From the NCBI RefSeq assembly GCF_001813295.1, contig NZ_KV812036.1, forward strand, positions 81,149 to 145,148: DNA of 64,000 bases. Direction: 5' to 3'. Each line of letters begins with the position of its first letter. Positions within the stretch are counted from its first letter, which is position 1. The notes beneath the pieces were generated by a model. The model saw only the letters and a program-made list of their open reading frames with translations. It did no database searches and was not told the origin of the DNA. The DNA comes from Streptococcus sp. HMSC072G04. GTDB lineage: Bacteria > Bacillota > Bacilli > Lactobacillales > Streptococcaceae. Below are positions 22,001 to 30,329 of this stretch, in pieces. A program made the translations under genes and the position numbers.

Positions 22001-22027
22001 TCCTCATTAAATTATTCGAGATCCCGC

Positions 22028-22055
22028 TTGCTTTATTCTATAAAAATGGTATAAT
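22028..22055 (+). promoter_or_regulatory. mgtA promoter
   Basis: TTGCTT at 22028-22033, a 16-bp spacer and an extended -10 TGGTATAAT ending at 22055. The start would be near 22062, at the base of the riboswitch. Confidence 0.8.
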
Positions 22056-22060
22056 AAAAC

Positions 22061-22147
22061 CACTCAAGGGAGTAGCTGGCGGTTTTCCGCGATAGTGTCG
22101 TCATTACGAAATTATTTCCGGCACTATATTAAACGGCGAGACTTGTT
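22061..22147 (+). ncRNA. yybP-ykoY manganese riboswitch aptamer
   Basis: The leader holds AAGGGAGTAGC at the 5' side, the CGTCATTACG internal segment and a closing ACGGCGAGAC, in the order typical of yybP-ykoY Mn2+ riboswitches. It lies between the promoter and a P-type ATPase gene of the type known to be Mn-riboswitch controlled in pneumococci. The 3' aptamer strand GAGAC is reused as the 5' arm of the following terminator, so Mn2+ binding would block termination and turn the exporter on. Confidence 0.88.
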
Positions 22148-22169
22148 TTTTCAAACAGGTCTCTTTTTT
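22138..22169 (+). terminator. Riboswitch-controlled terminator of mgtA
   Basis: GAGACTTGTTT at 22138-22148 pairs with AAACAGGTCTC ending at 22163 (one wobble), followed by T6. A second perfect 11-bp inverted repeat, AGGTCTCTTTT (22157-22167) with AAAAGAGACCT (22174-22184), shares the GGTCTC arm and cannot form together with the terminator. Confidence 0.85.
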
Positions 22170-22212
22170 GTGCAAAAGAGACCTAGTAGAAAGCTATAAG
22201 GAGGAAATTATT

Positions 22213-24897
22213 TTGTCAAAAGAACAAAATAAAGCTTTGTTTTATACACAGAGTAAAGAAGAAGTTCTAAAGGAATTGGACTCTTCAATTGAAGGCTTGT
22301 CAACTGCTCAAGCTCAAGAACGTTTAGCGACTTATGGTCATAATGAACTGGACGAAGGTGAAAAACGTAGCTTCTTGTCTAAGTTTATCGATCAGTTTAA
22401 AGATTTGATGATCATCATCTTGTTGATCGCCGCAGCTCTCTCTGTGATCACAGAAGGAATGGACGGCCTTACAGATGCCATGATCATCTTAGCCGTTGTT
22501 GTTTTGAACGCAGCCTTTGGTGTCTACCAAGAAGGACAAGCCGAAGCAGCTATCGAAGCACTGAAAAACATGTCTAGTCCATTAGCGCGTGTCCGCCGTG
22601 ATGGTCACGTGATTGAAATTGATTCCAAAGAATTGGTCCCAGGGGATATCGTTCTTCTGGAAGCTGGAGATGTGGTTCCTGCTGATATGCGCTTGTTGGA
22701 AGCAGCTTCTCTTAAGATCGAAGAAGCAGCTCTTACAGGGGAATCGGTTCCAGTTGAAAAAGATGTAACTGGCCTTGTTGAGGCAGATGCTGGTATCGGA
22801 GACCGTGTCAATATGGGGTACCAAAACTCGAACGTAACCTATGGTCGTGGTACTGGGGTTGTGACCAACACAGGTATGTATACAGAGGTTGGTAAGATTG
22901 CAGATATGTTGGCCAATGCCGATGAAACGGAAACACCGTTGAAGCAAAGTTTGGAACAACTCTCTAAAGCCTTGACTTACCTCATTGTAGCCATTGCTGC
23001 AGTGACTTTCCTTGTTGGTGTCTTCGTTCGTGGGGAACATCCATTGGAAGGCTTGATGGTAGCTGTTGCCCTTGCGGTTGCGGCCATTCCAGAAGGACTT
23101 CCTGCCATTGTAACCATCGTTCTTTCTTTGGGAACAACAACCCTTGCCAAACGCAATTCGATTGTTCGTAAATTGCCAGCCGTTGAAACACTTGGTTCAA
23201 CAGAAATCATTGCATCTGATAAAACAGGTACTTTGACCATGAACCAAATGACGGTTGAAAAAGTCTATACCAACGGTCAATTACAAAGCTCAGCAACCGA
23301 AATTGGAGCAAACAACAATACGCTTCGCATCATGAACTTTGCCAATGATACCAAGGTAGATCCATCTGGCAAGTTGATTGGGGACCCAACAGAGACTGCT
23401 TTGGTACAGTTTGGTTTGGACCACAACTTTGATGTTCGTGAAGTCTTGAAGAATGAGCCACGTGTGGCAGAATTGCCATTTGACTCAGATCGTAAGTTCA
23501 TGTCTACCATTCACAAAGAAGCAGACGGTTCTTACTTTATCGCTGTTAAGGGGGCTCCTGACCAATTGCTCAAACGTGTGACGCGTATTGAAGTCAATGG
23601 GGAAGTTCGCCCTATCACGGATGAAGATAAGAAAGCTATCCTTGCTACCAACAAAGACTTGGCTAAACAAGCCCTTCGTGTCTTGATGATGGCTTATAAG
23701 ACAAGCAACGAAATTCCAACCTTGGAATCTGAAATCGTTGAGTCTGACCTGATCTTCTCTGGTTTGGTCGGCATGATTGACCCTGAACGTCCAGAAGCTG
23801 CAGAAGCTGTTCGTGTCGCTAAGGAAGCGGGTATCCGTCCGATCATGATCACGGGTGACCACCAAGATACAGCAGAAGCGATTGCCAAACGTCTGGGAAT
23901 CATCGATCCAAATGACACCGAAGACCATGTCTTCACAGGGGCTGAGTTGAATGAACTCTCTGACGAAGAATTCCAAAAAGTCTTCAAGCAATATTCTGTC
24001 TATGCGCGTGTATCACCTGAACACAAGGTTCGGATCGTGAAAGCTTGGCAAAATGAAGGAAAAGTTGTTGCCATGACAGGGGATGGGGTCAACGATGCAC
24101 CATCACTTAAGACAGCTGATATCGGTATCGGTATGGGGATTACAGGTACAGAAGTTTCTAAGGGAGCTTCAGATATGGTCCTTGCAGATGATAACTTTGC
24201 AACCATTATCGTAGCGGTAGAAGAAGGACGTAAGGTCTTCTCAAATATCCAAAAATCTATCCAATACCTCTTGTCTGCCAATATGGCTGAGGTCTTCACC
24301 ATCTTCTTTGCAACCCTCTTTGGATGGGATGTTCTTCAACCAGTACATCTTCTCTGGATTAACCTGGTTACCGATACTCTTCCAGCCATCGCTCTTGGTG
24401 TGGAACCAGCTGAGCCAGGTGTCATGAGCCACAAACCTCGTGGACGTAAATCTAACTTCTTTGACGGTGGGGTCTTCGGAGCTATTCTTTATCAAGGTAT
24501 CTTCCAAACCATGCTGGTTCTTGGTGTTTATGGCTGGGCTTTGCTCTCTCCAGAACATGCGACTCGTGCCGAAATCCATGCAGACGCTTTGACCATGGCA
24601 TTTGCAACTCTTGGTTTGATCCAATTGCTCCATGCCTTTAACGTTAAATCGGTTTACCAATCGATCTTTAAAGTGGGACTCTTCAAGAACAAGACCTTTA
24701 ACTGGTCGATTCCAGTTGCCTTTGTTCTCTTGATGGCGACCATCATTGTCCCTGGATTTAACAAACTCTTCCATGTCTCTCATTTGAGTTTGACACAATG
24801 GTTAGCAGTTATGATTGGTTCGCTCTTGATTGTTGTTCTCGTTGAGATTGTTAAAGCCGTTCAACGTGCACTTGGAAAAGATAAAAACGCCATTTAA
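22213..24897 (+). CDS. mgtA: Cation P-type ATPase, Mn2+/Ca2+ export (MgtA)
   Basis: The 894-aa membrane pump has the P2-type layout: an actuator TGES motif, phosphorylated Asp336 in DKTGTLT, and hinge motifs MTGDHQDTA and MTGDGVNDAPSLK. Membrane helices M1-M4 lie before and M5-M10 after the catalytic domains. Pneumococcal orthologues expel Mn2+ and Ca2+. The start is taken as TTG at 22213, 8 nt after AAGGAGG, giving MSKEQNKALFY. The frame stays open further upstream only because it runs through the leader hairpin. Confidence 0.93.
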   Translation: MSKEQNKALFYTQSKEEVLKELDSSIEGLSTAQAQERLATYGHNELDEGEKRSFLSKFIDQFKDLMIIILLIAAALSVITEGMDGLTDAMIILAVVVLNAAFGVYQEGQAEAAIEALKNMSSPLARVRRDGHVIEIDSKELVPGDIVLLEAGDVVPADMRLLEAASLKIEEAALTGESVPVEKDVTGLVEADAGIGDRVNMGYQNSNVTYGRGTGVVTNTGMYTEVGKIADMLANADETETPLKQSLEQLSKALTYLIVAIAAVTFLVGVFVRGEHPLEGLMVAVALAVAAIPEGLPAIVTIVLSLGTTTLAKRNSIVRKLPAVETLGSTEIIASDKTGTLTMNQMTVEKVYTNGQLQSSATEIGANNNTLRIMNFANDTKVDPSGKLIGDPTETALVQFGLDHNFDVREVLKNEPRVAELPFDSDRKFMSTIHKEADGSYFIAVKGAPDQLLKRVTRIEVNGEVRPITDEDKKAILATNKDLAKQALRVLMMAYKTSNEIPTLESEIVESDLIFSGLVGMIDPERPEAAEAVRVAKEAGIRPIMITGDHQDTAEAIAKRLGIIDPNDTEDHVFTGAELNELSDEEFQKVFKQYSVYARVSPEHKVRIVKAWQNEGKVVAMTGDGVNDAPSLKTADIGIGMGITGTEVSKGASDMVLADDNFATIIVAVEEGRKVFSNIQKSIQYLLSANMAEVFTIFFATLFGWDVLQPVHLLWINLVTDTLPAIALGVEPAEPGVMSHKPRGRKSNFFDGGVFGAILYQGIFQTMLVLGVYGWALLSPEHATRAEIHADALTMAFATLGLIQLLHAFNVKSVYQSIFKVGLFKNKTFNWSIPVAFVLLMATIIVPGFNKLFHVSHLSLTQWLAVMIGSLLIVVLVEIVKAVQRALGKDKNAI

Positions 24898-24901
24898 ACA
24901 T

Positions 24902-24931
24902 AAAAAAAGTCATCTTTGGATGGCTTTTTTT
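24902..24931 (+). terminator. mgtA terminator
   Basis: AAAGTCATC / GATGGCTTT stem with a TTTG loop and T7. Confidence 0.85.
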
Positions 24932-25018
24932 GCGGGCAAAATAGACTGGGCATATTTCTTGAGGTACGTGTGGATTTTTGATAAACTAGTCAACAGTTTG
25001 AAGAAAGGAAACTTAGTT

Positions 25019-25687
25019 ATGAAAAAGTTTTTTGCTGAAGTAATCGGCACATTTATGCTTGTCTTTATCGGGACTGGCGCAGTTGTTTTTGGAAATGGGA
25101 CAGAAGGTCTGGGACATTTAGGAATTGCCTTGGCATTCGGTTTATCCATTGTTGCAGCAGCTTACTCAATTGGGACTGTTTCTGGTGCCCACTTGAACCC
25201 GGCTGTTTCGATTGCCATGTTTGTGAACAAACGCTTGTCTTCAAAGGACTTGGTTAATTATATTGCAGCGCAAGTAGTGGGTGCGGTTCTCGCGTCTGCA
25301 ACAGTTCTCTTCCTCTTGTCAAATTCAGGTATGTCAACAGCTAGTCTTGGTGAAAATGCCTTGGCTAAAGGAGTGACTCCATTTGGCGGTTTCTTGTTTG
25401 AAGTGATTGCGTCCTTTATCTTTATCTTAGTCATCATGACAGTGACATCAGCTAGCAAAGGTAATGGGAAGATCGCTGGTCTTGTGATCGGTTTGAGCTT
25501 GACTTTGATTATTCTTGTTGGTTTGAACATTACAGGACTTTCTGTTAACCCAGCTCGTAGCTTGGCGCCTGCCCTCTTTGTTGGTGGTGCGGCTCTTCAA
25601 CAAATTTGGATCTTTATCTTGGCTCCAATCGTTGGCGGTGTCTTGGCAGCTCTTGTTGCAAAAAATCTCTTGGATACAGAAGAGTAA
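25019..25687 (+). CDS. Aquaporin (MIP family channel)
   Basis: The 222-aa protein has six membrane helices and the two pore loops HLNPAV (near residue 62) and SVNPARS (near residue 179). Its length and ALAFG in helix 2 are water-channel-like. The helix-5 position that is His in AqpZ (SLTLIHL) is Ile here (SLTLIIL), so the selectivity filter is not classical. The ATG at 25019 follows AGAAAGGAAAC. Sixty-three upstream in-frame codons run through the mgtA end and its terminator and are not coding. Confidence 0.9.
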   Translation: MKKFFAEVIGTFMLVFIGTGAVVFGNGTEGLGHLGIALAFGLSIVAAAYSIGTVSGAHLNPAVSIAMFVNKRLSSKDLVNYIAAQVVGAVLASATVLFLLSNSGMSTASLGENALAKGVTPFGGFLFEVIASFIFILVIMTVTSASKGNGKIAGLVIGLSLTLIILVGLNITGLSVNPARSLAPALFVGGAALQQIWIFILAPIVGGVLAALVAKNLLDTEE

Positions 25688-25717
25688 AAAATTGGTTCCG
25701 AAGGAACCAATTTTTTT
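25686..25717. terminator. Bidirectional terminator between aquaporin and metallophosphoesterase genes
   Basis: Perfect 14-bp stem AAAAAATTGGTTCC / GGAACCAATTTTTT with a GAA loop, covering the end of both converging genes. Confidence 0.9.
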
Positions 25718-26573
25718 ATAGTTTAAGGATCGTCATGGCTTGAGAAAATTCATGAGCGAGCTGTTTTTTCTTGTATGCTTTAAATTCGGGGAGGTCTTTG
25801 ATTCTGCGATAGCGTTTGTAGGGATCGTATCGTTTTGGAAAATCATATTCAGGAAAAGCTTCGAAAAATTGCTTGCAGAGCTCCCATTCTCGGACATAGC
25901 CTAAAGGTCTGGCATGATAGGTGATGGTGTCAATCGTTGTTGCTGGCATTCGGTGGTGGCTATGGCCAAAAATCACCTCTCTGACAGGATATTGTCTAAA
26001 CAGTTCATGAAAGGCTTGGCTCCCTAGAAAAGCATTAAAGCGTTCAAAATAAGGATGGCGTAGGAGAAACTGACTATGAGGAACAAAGTGCATAGCGATG
26101 ATCAAGGGTTGATCCACTTGCATGAGTTCTGTTTCGAGCTCTCGCAACAGACGTTGGGTAATGGCTGGATCAGATCCCATTCGTTGGAGGCGTCTGTCAA
26201 ACCAAAATAGATTTTTGGTTTGGAGATGTTTTTGGGGAGAGATAGTAGGAACAAAGCTGTAGTCGTACCAGCCCGAAAAAGCAAAAAGCGTATGATTGGA
26301 GAAGGGAATCTTTTGAAATTCAAAAGGTCTCATGGCTTCTTCTGATAGGCCCAGCATATCATGATTTCCCAAGCTAAAGGTTACAGGAAGGTGACATTGA
26401 AGTTGGTCTAAAAATTCCTGCGACGTCTTTTCAAAGCCGTTGGCAATATCTCCTGCAATATGGAGATGTTGAATTTTTTTGTCCTTGAAAAGAGTGATCA
26501 GGGTCTCTAATTCTTCTTTGCCGAAGTTGTTCGAATCAATATGTAAATCGGACATAAAAGCTACTGTTGTCAT
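25716..26573 (-). CDS. Metallophosphoesterase
   Basis: The 285-aa cytoplasmic protein carries the calcineurin-like pattern: SDLHID at residues 8-13, AGDIANG near 41, SLGNHD near 68, and GHSHHR near 202. These ligate two metal ions. Substrate unknown. The ATG has no Shine-Dalgarno. A TTGTTA-16-TATGCT promoter ends 11 nt before it, so a very short or absent leader is likely. Confidence 0.85.
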   Translation of the reverse strand: MTTVAFMSDLHIDSNNFGKEELETLITLFKDKKIQHLHIAGDIANGFEKTSQEFLDQLQCHLPVTFSLGNHDMLGLSEEAMRPFEFQKIPFSNHTLFAFSGWYDYSFVPTISPQKHLQTKNLFWFDRRLQRMGSDPAITQRLLRELETELMQVDQPLIIAMHFVPHSQFLLRHPYFERFNAFLGSQAFHELFRQYPVREVIFGHSHHRMPATTIDTITYHARPLGYVREWELCKQFFEAFPEYDFPKRYDPYKRYRRIKDLPEFKAYKKKQLAHEFSQAMTILKL

Positions 26574-26584
26574 GCTACCAGTCT

Positions 26585-26612
26585 AGCATAAGAGCATCTT
26601 TTTTTCTAACAA
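26585..26612 (-). promoter_or_regulatory. Promoter close to the metallophosphoesterase ATG (leaderless-type)
   Basis: Minus strand TTGTTA (26612-26607), 16-bp spacer, TATGCT (26590-26585), then 11 nt to the ATG at 26573. No ribosome site lies in between. Confidence 0.5.
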
Positions 26613-26712
26613 TTAGGTTACAAATGAATAGAAAAAATGCTGAAAATTAGCTGGATTAGCAATGGTCAACCAGCAGATTCAATATTGGAAGGTGGGCAAA
26701 TAGTGAAGGTTA

Positions 26713-26721
26713 TGATATAAT
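26713..26721 (+). promoter_or_regulatory. Extended -10 of the prfB promoter
   Basis: TGATATAAT, with TATAAT at 26716-26721 and TGGGCA as a poor -35 at 26693-26698. AGAGG precedes the prfB ATG. Confidence 0.65.
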
Positions 26722-26748
26722 AGACTAGATACATAGAAAGAGGTACTT

Positions 26749-27844
26749 ATGGACATTTCAGAAATTCGTCAAAAAATTGATGCAAATCGTGAAAAATTAG
26801 CTTCTTTCAGGGGGTCTCTTTGACTTAGAGGCATTGGAAGAAGAAATTGCCATTTTAGAAAATAAAATGACAGAACCTGATTTTTGGGATGATAACATTG
26901 CTGCGCAAAAAACATCTCAAGAATTAAATGAACTCAAGCAGACCTATGAAAATTTCCATCAAATGGTGGATCTATTTGATGAGTCAGAAATCTTACTGGA
27001 CTTTTTGGCAGAAGACGATTCGGTCAAAGAAGAATTGATCGAGAAGTTGGAGGAGCTGGATAAACGTATGACCAGCTATGAGATGACCTTGCTATTGTCT
27101 GAACCCTATGACAATAATAATGCCATCCTAGAAATCCACCCAGGTTCAGGAGGGACAGAGGCTCAGGACTGGGGCGACATGCTTCTTCGGATGTATACTC
27201 GTTTTGGAAATGCTCACGGCTTTAAAGTTGAAGTCTTGGACTATCAGGCTGGAGATGAGGCTGGGATCAAGTCTGTGACTCTATCCTTTGAAGGGCCACA
27301 TGCATATGGTCTTCTGAAATCTGAAATGGGGGTACACCGTTTGGTTCGGATCTCTCCATTTGACTCCGCTAAACGTCGTCATACCTCCTTTACATCTGTT
27401 GAGGTCATGCCCGAATTAGACGATACCATCGAAGTCGAAGTTCGTGATGATGATATCAAGATGGACACCTTCCGCTCTGGTGGAGCTGGTGGACAAAACG
27501 TCAACAAGGTTTCTACAGGGGTGCGCTTGACCCACATTCCGACAGGGATTGTAGTGGCGTCCACCGTGGATCGGACCCAATACGGGAACCGTGATCGTGC
27601 GATGAAGATGTTGCAAGCTAAACTCTACCAATTAGAGCAAGAGAAAAAAGCAGCAGAAGTGGATTCTCTAAAAGGGGATAAAAAAGAAATCACCTGGGGA
27701 AGTCAAATCCGCTCCTATGTTTTTACCCCTTATACCATGGTTAAGGATCACCGGACCAACTACGAAGTAGCGCAGGTGGACAAGGTGATGGATGGAGATA
27801 TCGATGGCTTTATCGATGCCTACCTTAAATGGCGTCTCCAATAA
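26749..27844 (+). CDS. prfB: Peptide chain release factor 2, with programmed +1 frameshift
   Basis: Translation starts at the ATG 26749 and runs 24 codons to an in-frame TGA at 26821-26823. It then continues in the +1 frame from GAC at 26822, giving a 364-aa RF2. The shift site is the classical CTT TGA C preceded by the Shine-Dalgarno-like AGGGGG. RF2 reads UGA/UAA; the recognition tripeptide SPF (in [11 protein letters not shown]) and the catalytic GGQ (in [10 protein letters not shown]) are present. Low RF2 favours the shift, making the gene autoregulated. ftsE follows 44 nt later. Confidence 0.97.
26812..26824 (+). promoter_or_regulatory. prfB: RF2 recoding site
   Basis: AGGGGG followed by TCT CTT TGA C. 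The internal Shine-Dalgarno stalls the ribosome and the slow UGA promotes slippage on CTT into the +1 frame. Confidence 0.95.
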
Positions 27845-27888
27845 CCTTGAGGGAAACAACCAGAAAAGAATGAAAGGAATTTCATTAC

Positions 27889-28581
27889 ATGTCAATGATT
27901 GAAATGAAAGATGTTGTCAAAAAGTATGACAACGGGACGACGGCCCTTCGCGGGGTCTCTGTCCAAATTGAACCAGGAGAATTTGCCTACATCGTAGGAC
28001 CTTCTGGTGCAGGGAAGTCGACCTTTATTCGACTTTTATACCGTGAAGTTAAACACGATAAAGGAAGCTTAAAAGTGGCTGATTTTGATTTGGATAAAAT
28101 CAAAAAACGCGATATTCCTATGTTGCGACGCAATGTGGGAGTGGTCTTCCAAGATTATAAATTGCTTCCAAAGAAAACCGTTTATGAAAATATTGCCTAC
28201 GCTATGCAAGTTATCGGTGAGCGCCGTCGCAATATTAAAAAGCGTGTGATGGAAGTTTTGGATCTTGTCGGATTGAAACACAAGGTCCGCTCATTCCCGA
28301 ATGAATTGTCCGGTGGGGAGCAACAACGGATTGCGATTGCTCGTGCGATCGTCAATAATCCGAAAGTCTTGATTGCGGATGAGCCAACGGGGAACTTGGA
28401 CCCAGATAATTCATGGGAAATCATGAATCTTTTGGAGCGGATTAATCTGCAAGGGACCACAGTATTGATGGCGACCCACAATAGCCAGATTGTAAATACT
28501 TTACGTCACCGTGTCATCGCGATTGAAAATGGTCGTGTAGTGCGTGATGAAGCGGAAGGAGAGTACGGATACGATGATTAG
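27889..28581 (+). CDS. ftsE: FtsE, cell-division ABC ATPase
   Basis: The 230-aa ATPase has Walker A GPSGAGKS, signature LSGGEQQR and Walker B VLIADEPTGNLD. With FtsX it forms the divisome FtsEX complex, which in streptococci activates the hydrolase PcsB at the septum. Assignment rests on these motifs and the directly following ftsX. It lies 44 nt after prfB, a conserved neighbourhood, and overlaps ftsX by 8 bp. Confidence 0.94.
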   Translation: MSMIEMKDVVKKYDNGTTALRGVSVQIEPGEFAYIVGPSGAGKSTFIRLLYREVKHDKGSLKVADFDLDKIKKRDIPMLRRNVGVVFQDYKLLPKKTVYENIAYAMQVIGERRRNIKKRVMEVLDLVGLKHKVRSFPNELSGGEQQRIAIARAIVNNPKVLIADEPTGNLDPDNSWEIMNLLERINLQGTTVLMATHNSQIVNTLRHRVIAIENGRVVRDEAEGEYGYDD

Positions 28582-29500
28582 AAGATTTTTCCGACACTTA
28601 ATCGAATCGCTTAAAAGCTTGAAACGAAATGGTTGGATGACGATTGCAGCGGTCAGCTCGGTTATGATTACCCTTAGCTTGGTTGCTATTTTCGCCTCAG
28701 TTATTGCCAATACCATCAAGCTTTCAGATGATATTCAAAACAGTGTGCGGGTTGTAGTATACATGCGCAAGGATATTCAAGATCAGAGCGAGCAGATTGA
28801 AAAAGACGGTCAAACCGTGACCAATGAGAACTACCATAAGGTCTACGATGCTCTGACAGCCATGAAGCATGTCGACAAGGTTGATTTTTCTAGCAAGGAA
28901 GAACAGTATGATAAACTGATCAAAACGGCTGGGAACAACTGGAAGATTTTTGATGGAGATGCCAATCCTCTCTATGATGCTTATTATGTAGAGACAACAG
29001 CTCCTAAATATGTAAAGCAAGTTTCGGCTGATGCCAAAAAAATTGAAGGAGTTTCTGAGGTTAAAGATGGTGGGGTCGATACCCAACGCTTGTTTGCTCT
29101 TGGAACCTTCATCCGAAACTGGGGCTTGATTGGTGTAGCTTTATTGATCTTCATCGCAGTCTTCTTGATTTCAAATACCATTCGGATTACCATCATTTCA
29201 CGTAGTCGTGAGATTAAGATTATGCGACTGGTAGGAGCAAAAAATGGCTATATTCGTGCACCATTCCTTTTAGAAGGTGCTTGGATCGGTCTCTTGGGAG
29301 CCTTGGTTCCTTCAGCTTTGGTCTTCTATGTTTATAATGTTGTCTATACATCTATGAACAATAACTTGGCAGACCAAAACTTGTATCTCTATAGTCCTCA
29401 TCTCTTGGTACCGATCATGGTCGGTGGCCTCTTTGGATTAGGAATTTTGATTGGGGCGATTGGTTCTTCAATCTCCATGAGACGTTTTCTTAAGATATAA
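28574..29500 (+). CDS. ftsX: FtsX, cell-division permease-like protein
   Basis: The 308-aa membrane protein has a cytoplasmic N-terminus, a first helix at about residues 22-45, a large extracellular loop (about 48-170) and three C-terminal helices. The conserved RSREIKIMRLVGAKNGYIR block is near residue 215. The extracellular loop is the PcsB contact in pneumococcus. The ATG at 28574 (MIRRFFRHL) is chosen because it sits in the ATGATTAG overlap with the ftsE stop; an upstream frame extension lies inside ftsE. Confidence 0.94.
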   Translation: MIRRFFRHLIESLKSLKRNGWMTIAAVSSVMITLSLVAIFASVIANTIKLSDDIQNSVRVVVYMRKDIQDQSEQIEKDGQTVTNENYHKVYDALTAMKHVDKVDFSSKEEQYDKLIKTAGNNWKIFDGDANPLYDAYYVETTAPKYVKQVSADAKKIEGVSEVKDGGVDTQRLFALGTFIRNWGLIGVALLIFIAVFLISNTIRITIISRSREIKIMRLVGAKNGYIRAPFLLEGAWIGLLGALVPSALVFYVYNVVYTSMNNNLADQNLYLYSPHLLVPIMVGGLFGLGILIGAIGSSISMRRFLKI

Positions 29501-29501
29501 T

Positions 29502-29530
29502 AAAAAAGCAAGTTCGCACTTGCTTTTTTT
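29502..29530 (+). terminator. prfB-ftsEX terminator
   Basis: Perfect stem AAAAAAGCAAGT / ACTTGCTTTTTT with a TCGC loop. Confidence 0.92.
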
Positions 29531-29569
29531 GTCTACTTTTATGAGGACAGGAAGGATGATAAGGACTCT

Positions 29570-30211
29570 TTAGGATTGTCTAAAGAAGGGATTGAACATC
29601 TTCTCGTGACCAATAGAAGTCTCAGGGCCATGACCGGGATAGACAGTGTAGGAAGATGGAAGGGTAAAGAGTTCTTCTCTGATACTGCTAAGCAACTGTG
29701 TCGCGTTCCCTGTTGGAAGATCGGTCCGTCCAATGGTTTCGCGAAAAAGGGTGTCACCGGATAGAACCAGGTGATCCTCGGGAAAGACGATAGAGACTCC
29801 TCCTGCAGAGTGGCCTGGTGTCTCCAGAACATAAAAGTGGAAATCAGCTATTTGGTAATCGGAGCGAATGTCATAAAGGAAGTCGGCCTCCTTGCATACA
29901 ACATCTTCTAAATCCGCATGACCATCCAAACCAGATAAATTATCGACTGGAGAAGACAACCAACTGGCTTCTGCTGAATGGACATAAACAGGTGGGAAAT
30001 GATAGGTCTGACGAACCTTTTCAAGACTCATAATGTGATCATAATGCGTATGGGTTAAAAGAATCGCTACGATTGGTTTACCGATGCGATCAATTTGTTT
30101 TTGAATAGTTGCCCAGTCGCTACCTGGATCGACAAGAATGAGGGAGTGGTCATTTTCAAGGTAGTAGGTGTTTTCATAAGCTACAGGATTAACGGTACGA
30201 TAGATTTTCAT
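29570..30211 (-). CDS. Metallo-beta-lactamase-fold hydrolase (glyoxalase II-like)
   Basis: The 213-aa protein has the HTHYDH zinc motif near residue 55, a later ETPGHSAGG with the third metal His, and a C-terminal YPGHGPETS. This matches glyoxalase II-type thioesterases, but the substrate is not determinable. AAGGAG precedes the ATG. It is transcribed alone toward ftsX. Confidence 0.85.
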   Translation of the reverse strand: MKIYRTVNPVAYENTYYLENDHSLILVDPGSDWATIQKQIDRIGKPIVAILLTHTHYDHIMSLEKVRQTYHFPPVYVHSAEASWLSSPVDNLSGLDGHADLEDVVCKEADFLYDIRSDYQIADFHFYVLETPGHSAGGVSIVFPEDHLVLSGDTLFRETIGRTDLPTGNATQLLSSIREELFTLPSSYTVYPGHGPETSIGHEKMFNPFFRQS

Positions 30212-30310
30212 AAGGACTCCTTTCTAGAATAGTGTATCAAATTGCGAGGAAAATAACAGGATTGAAGTCAGCATGAAAGGAGAAAAAAATCTGCAGAGCT
30301 TGCTCAAACG

Positions 30311-30319
30311 TGATATAAT
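30311..30319 (+). promoter_or_regulatory. Extended -10 just before dinG (leaderless-type)
   Basis: TGATATAAT with TATAAT at 30314-30319, followed by 10 nt without a ribosome site and then the ATG at 30330. Expected start near 30326. Confidence 0.6.
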
Positions 30320-30329
30320 TTTAAGTATT

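Noticed and set aside
30273-30329. Upstream ATG that would add 19 residues to DinG
   Set aside because: It lies upstream of the extended -10 at 30311-30319, and the exonuclease domain begins right at the ATG at 30330. If transcription starts further upstream, this would need reconsideration.
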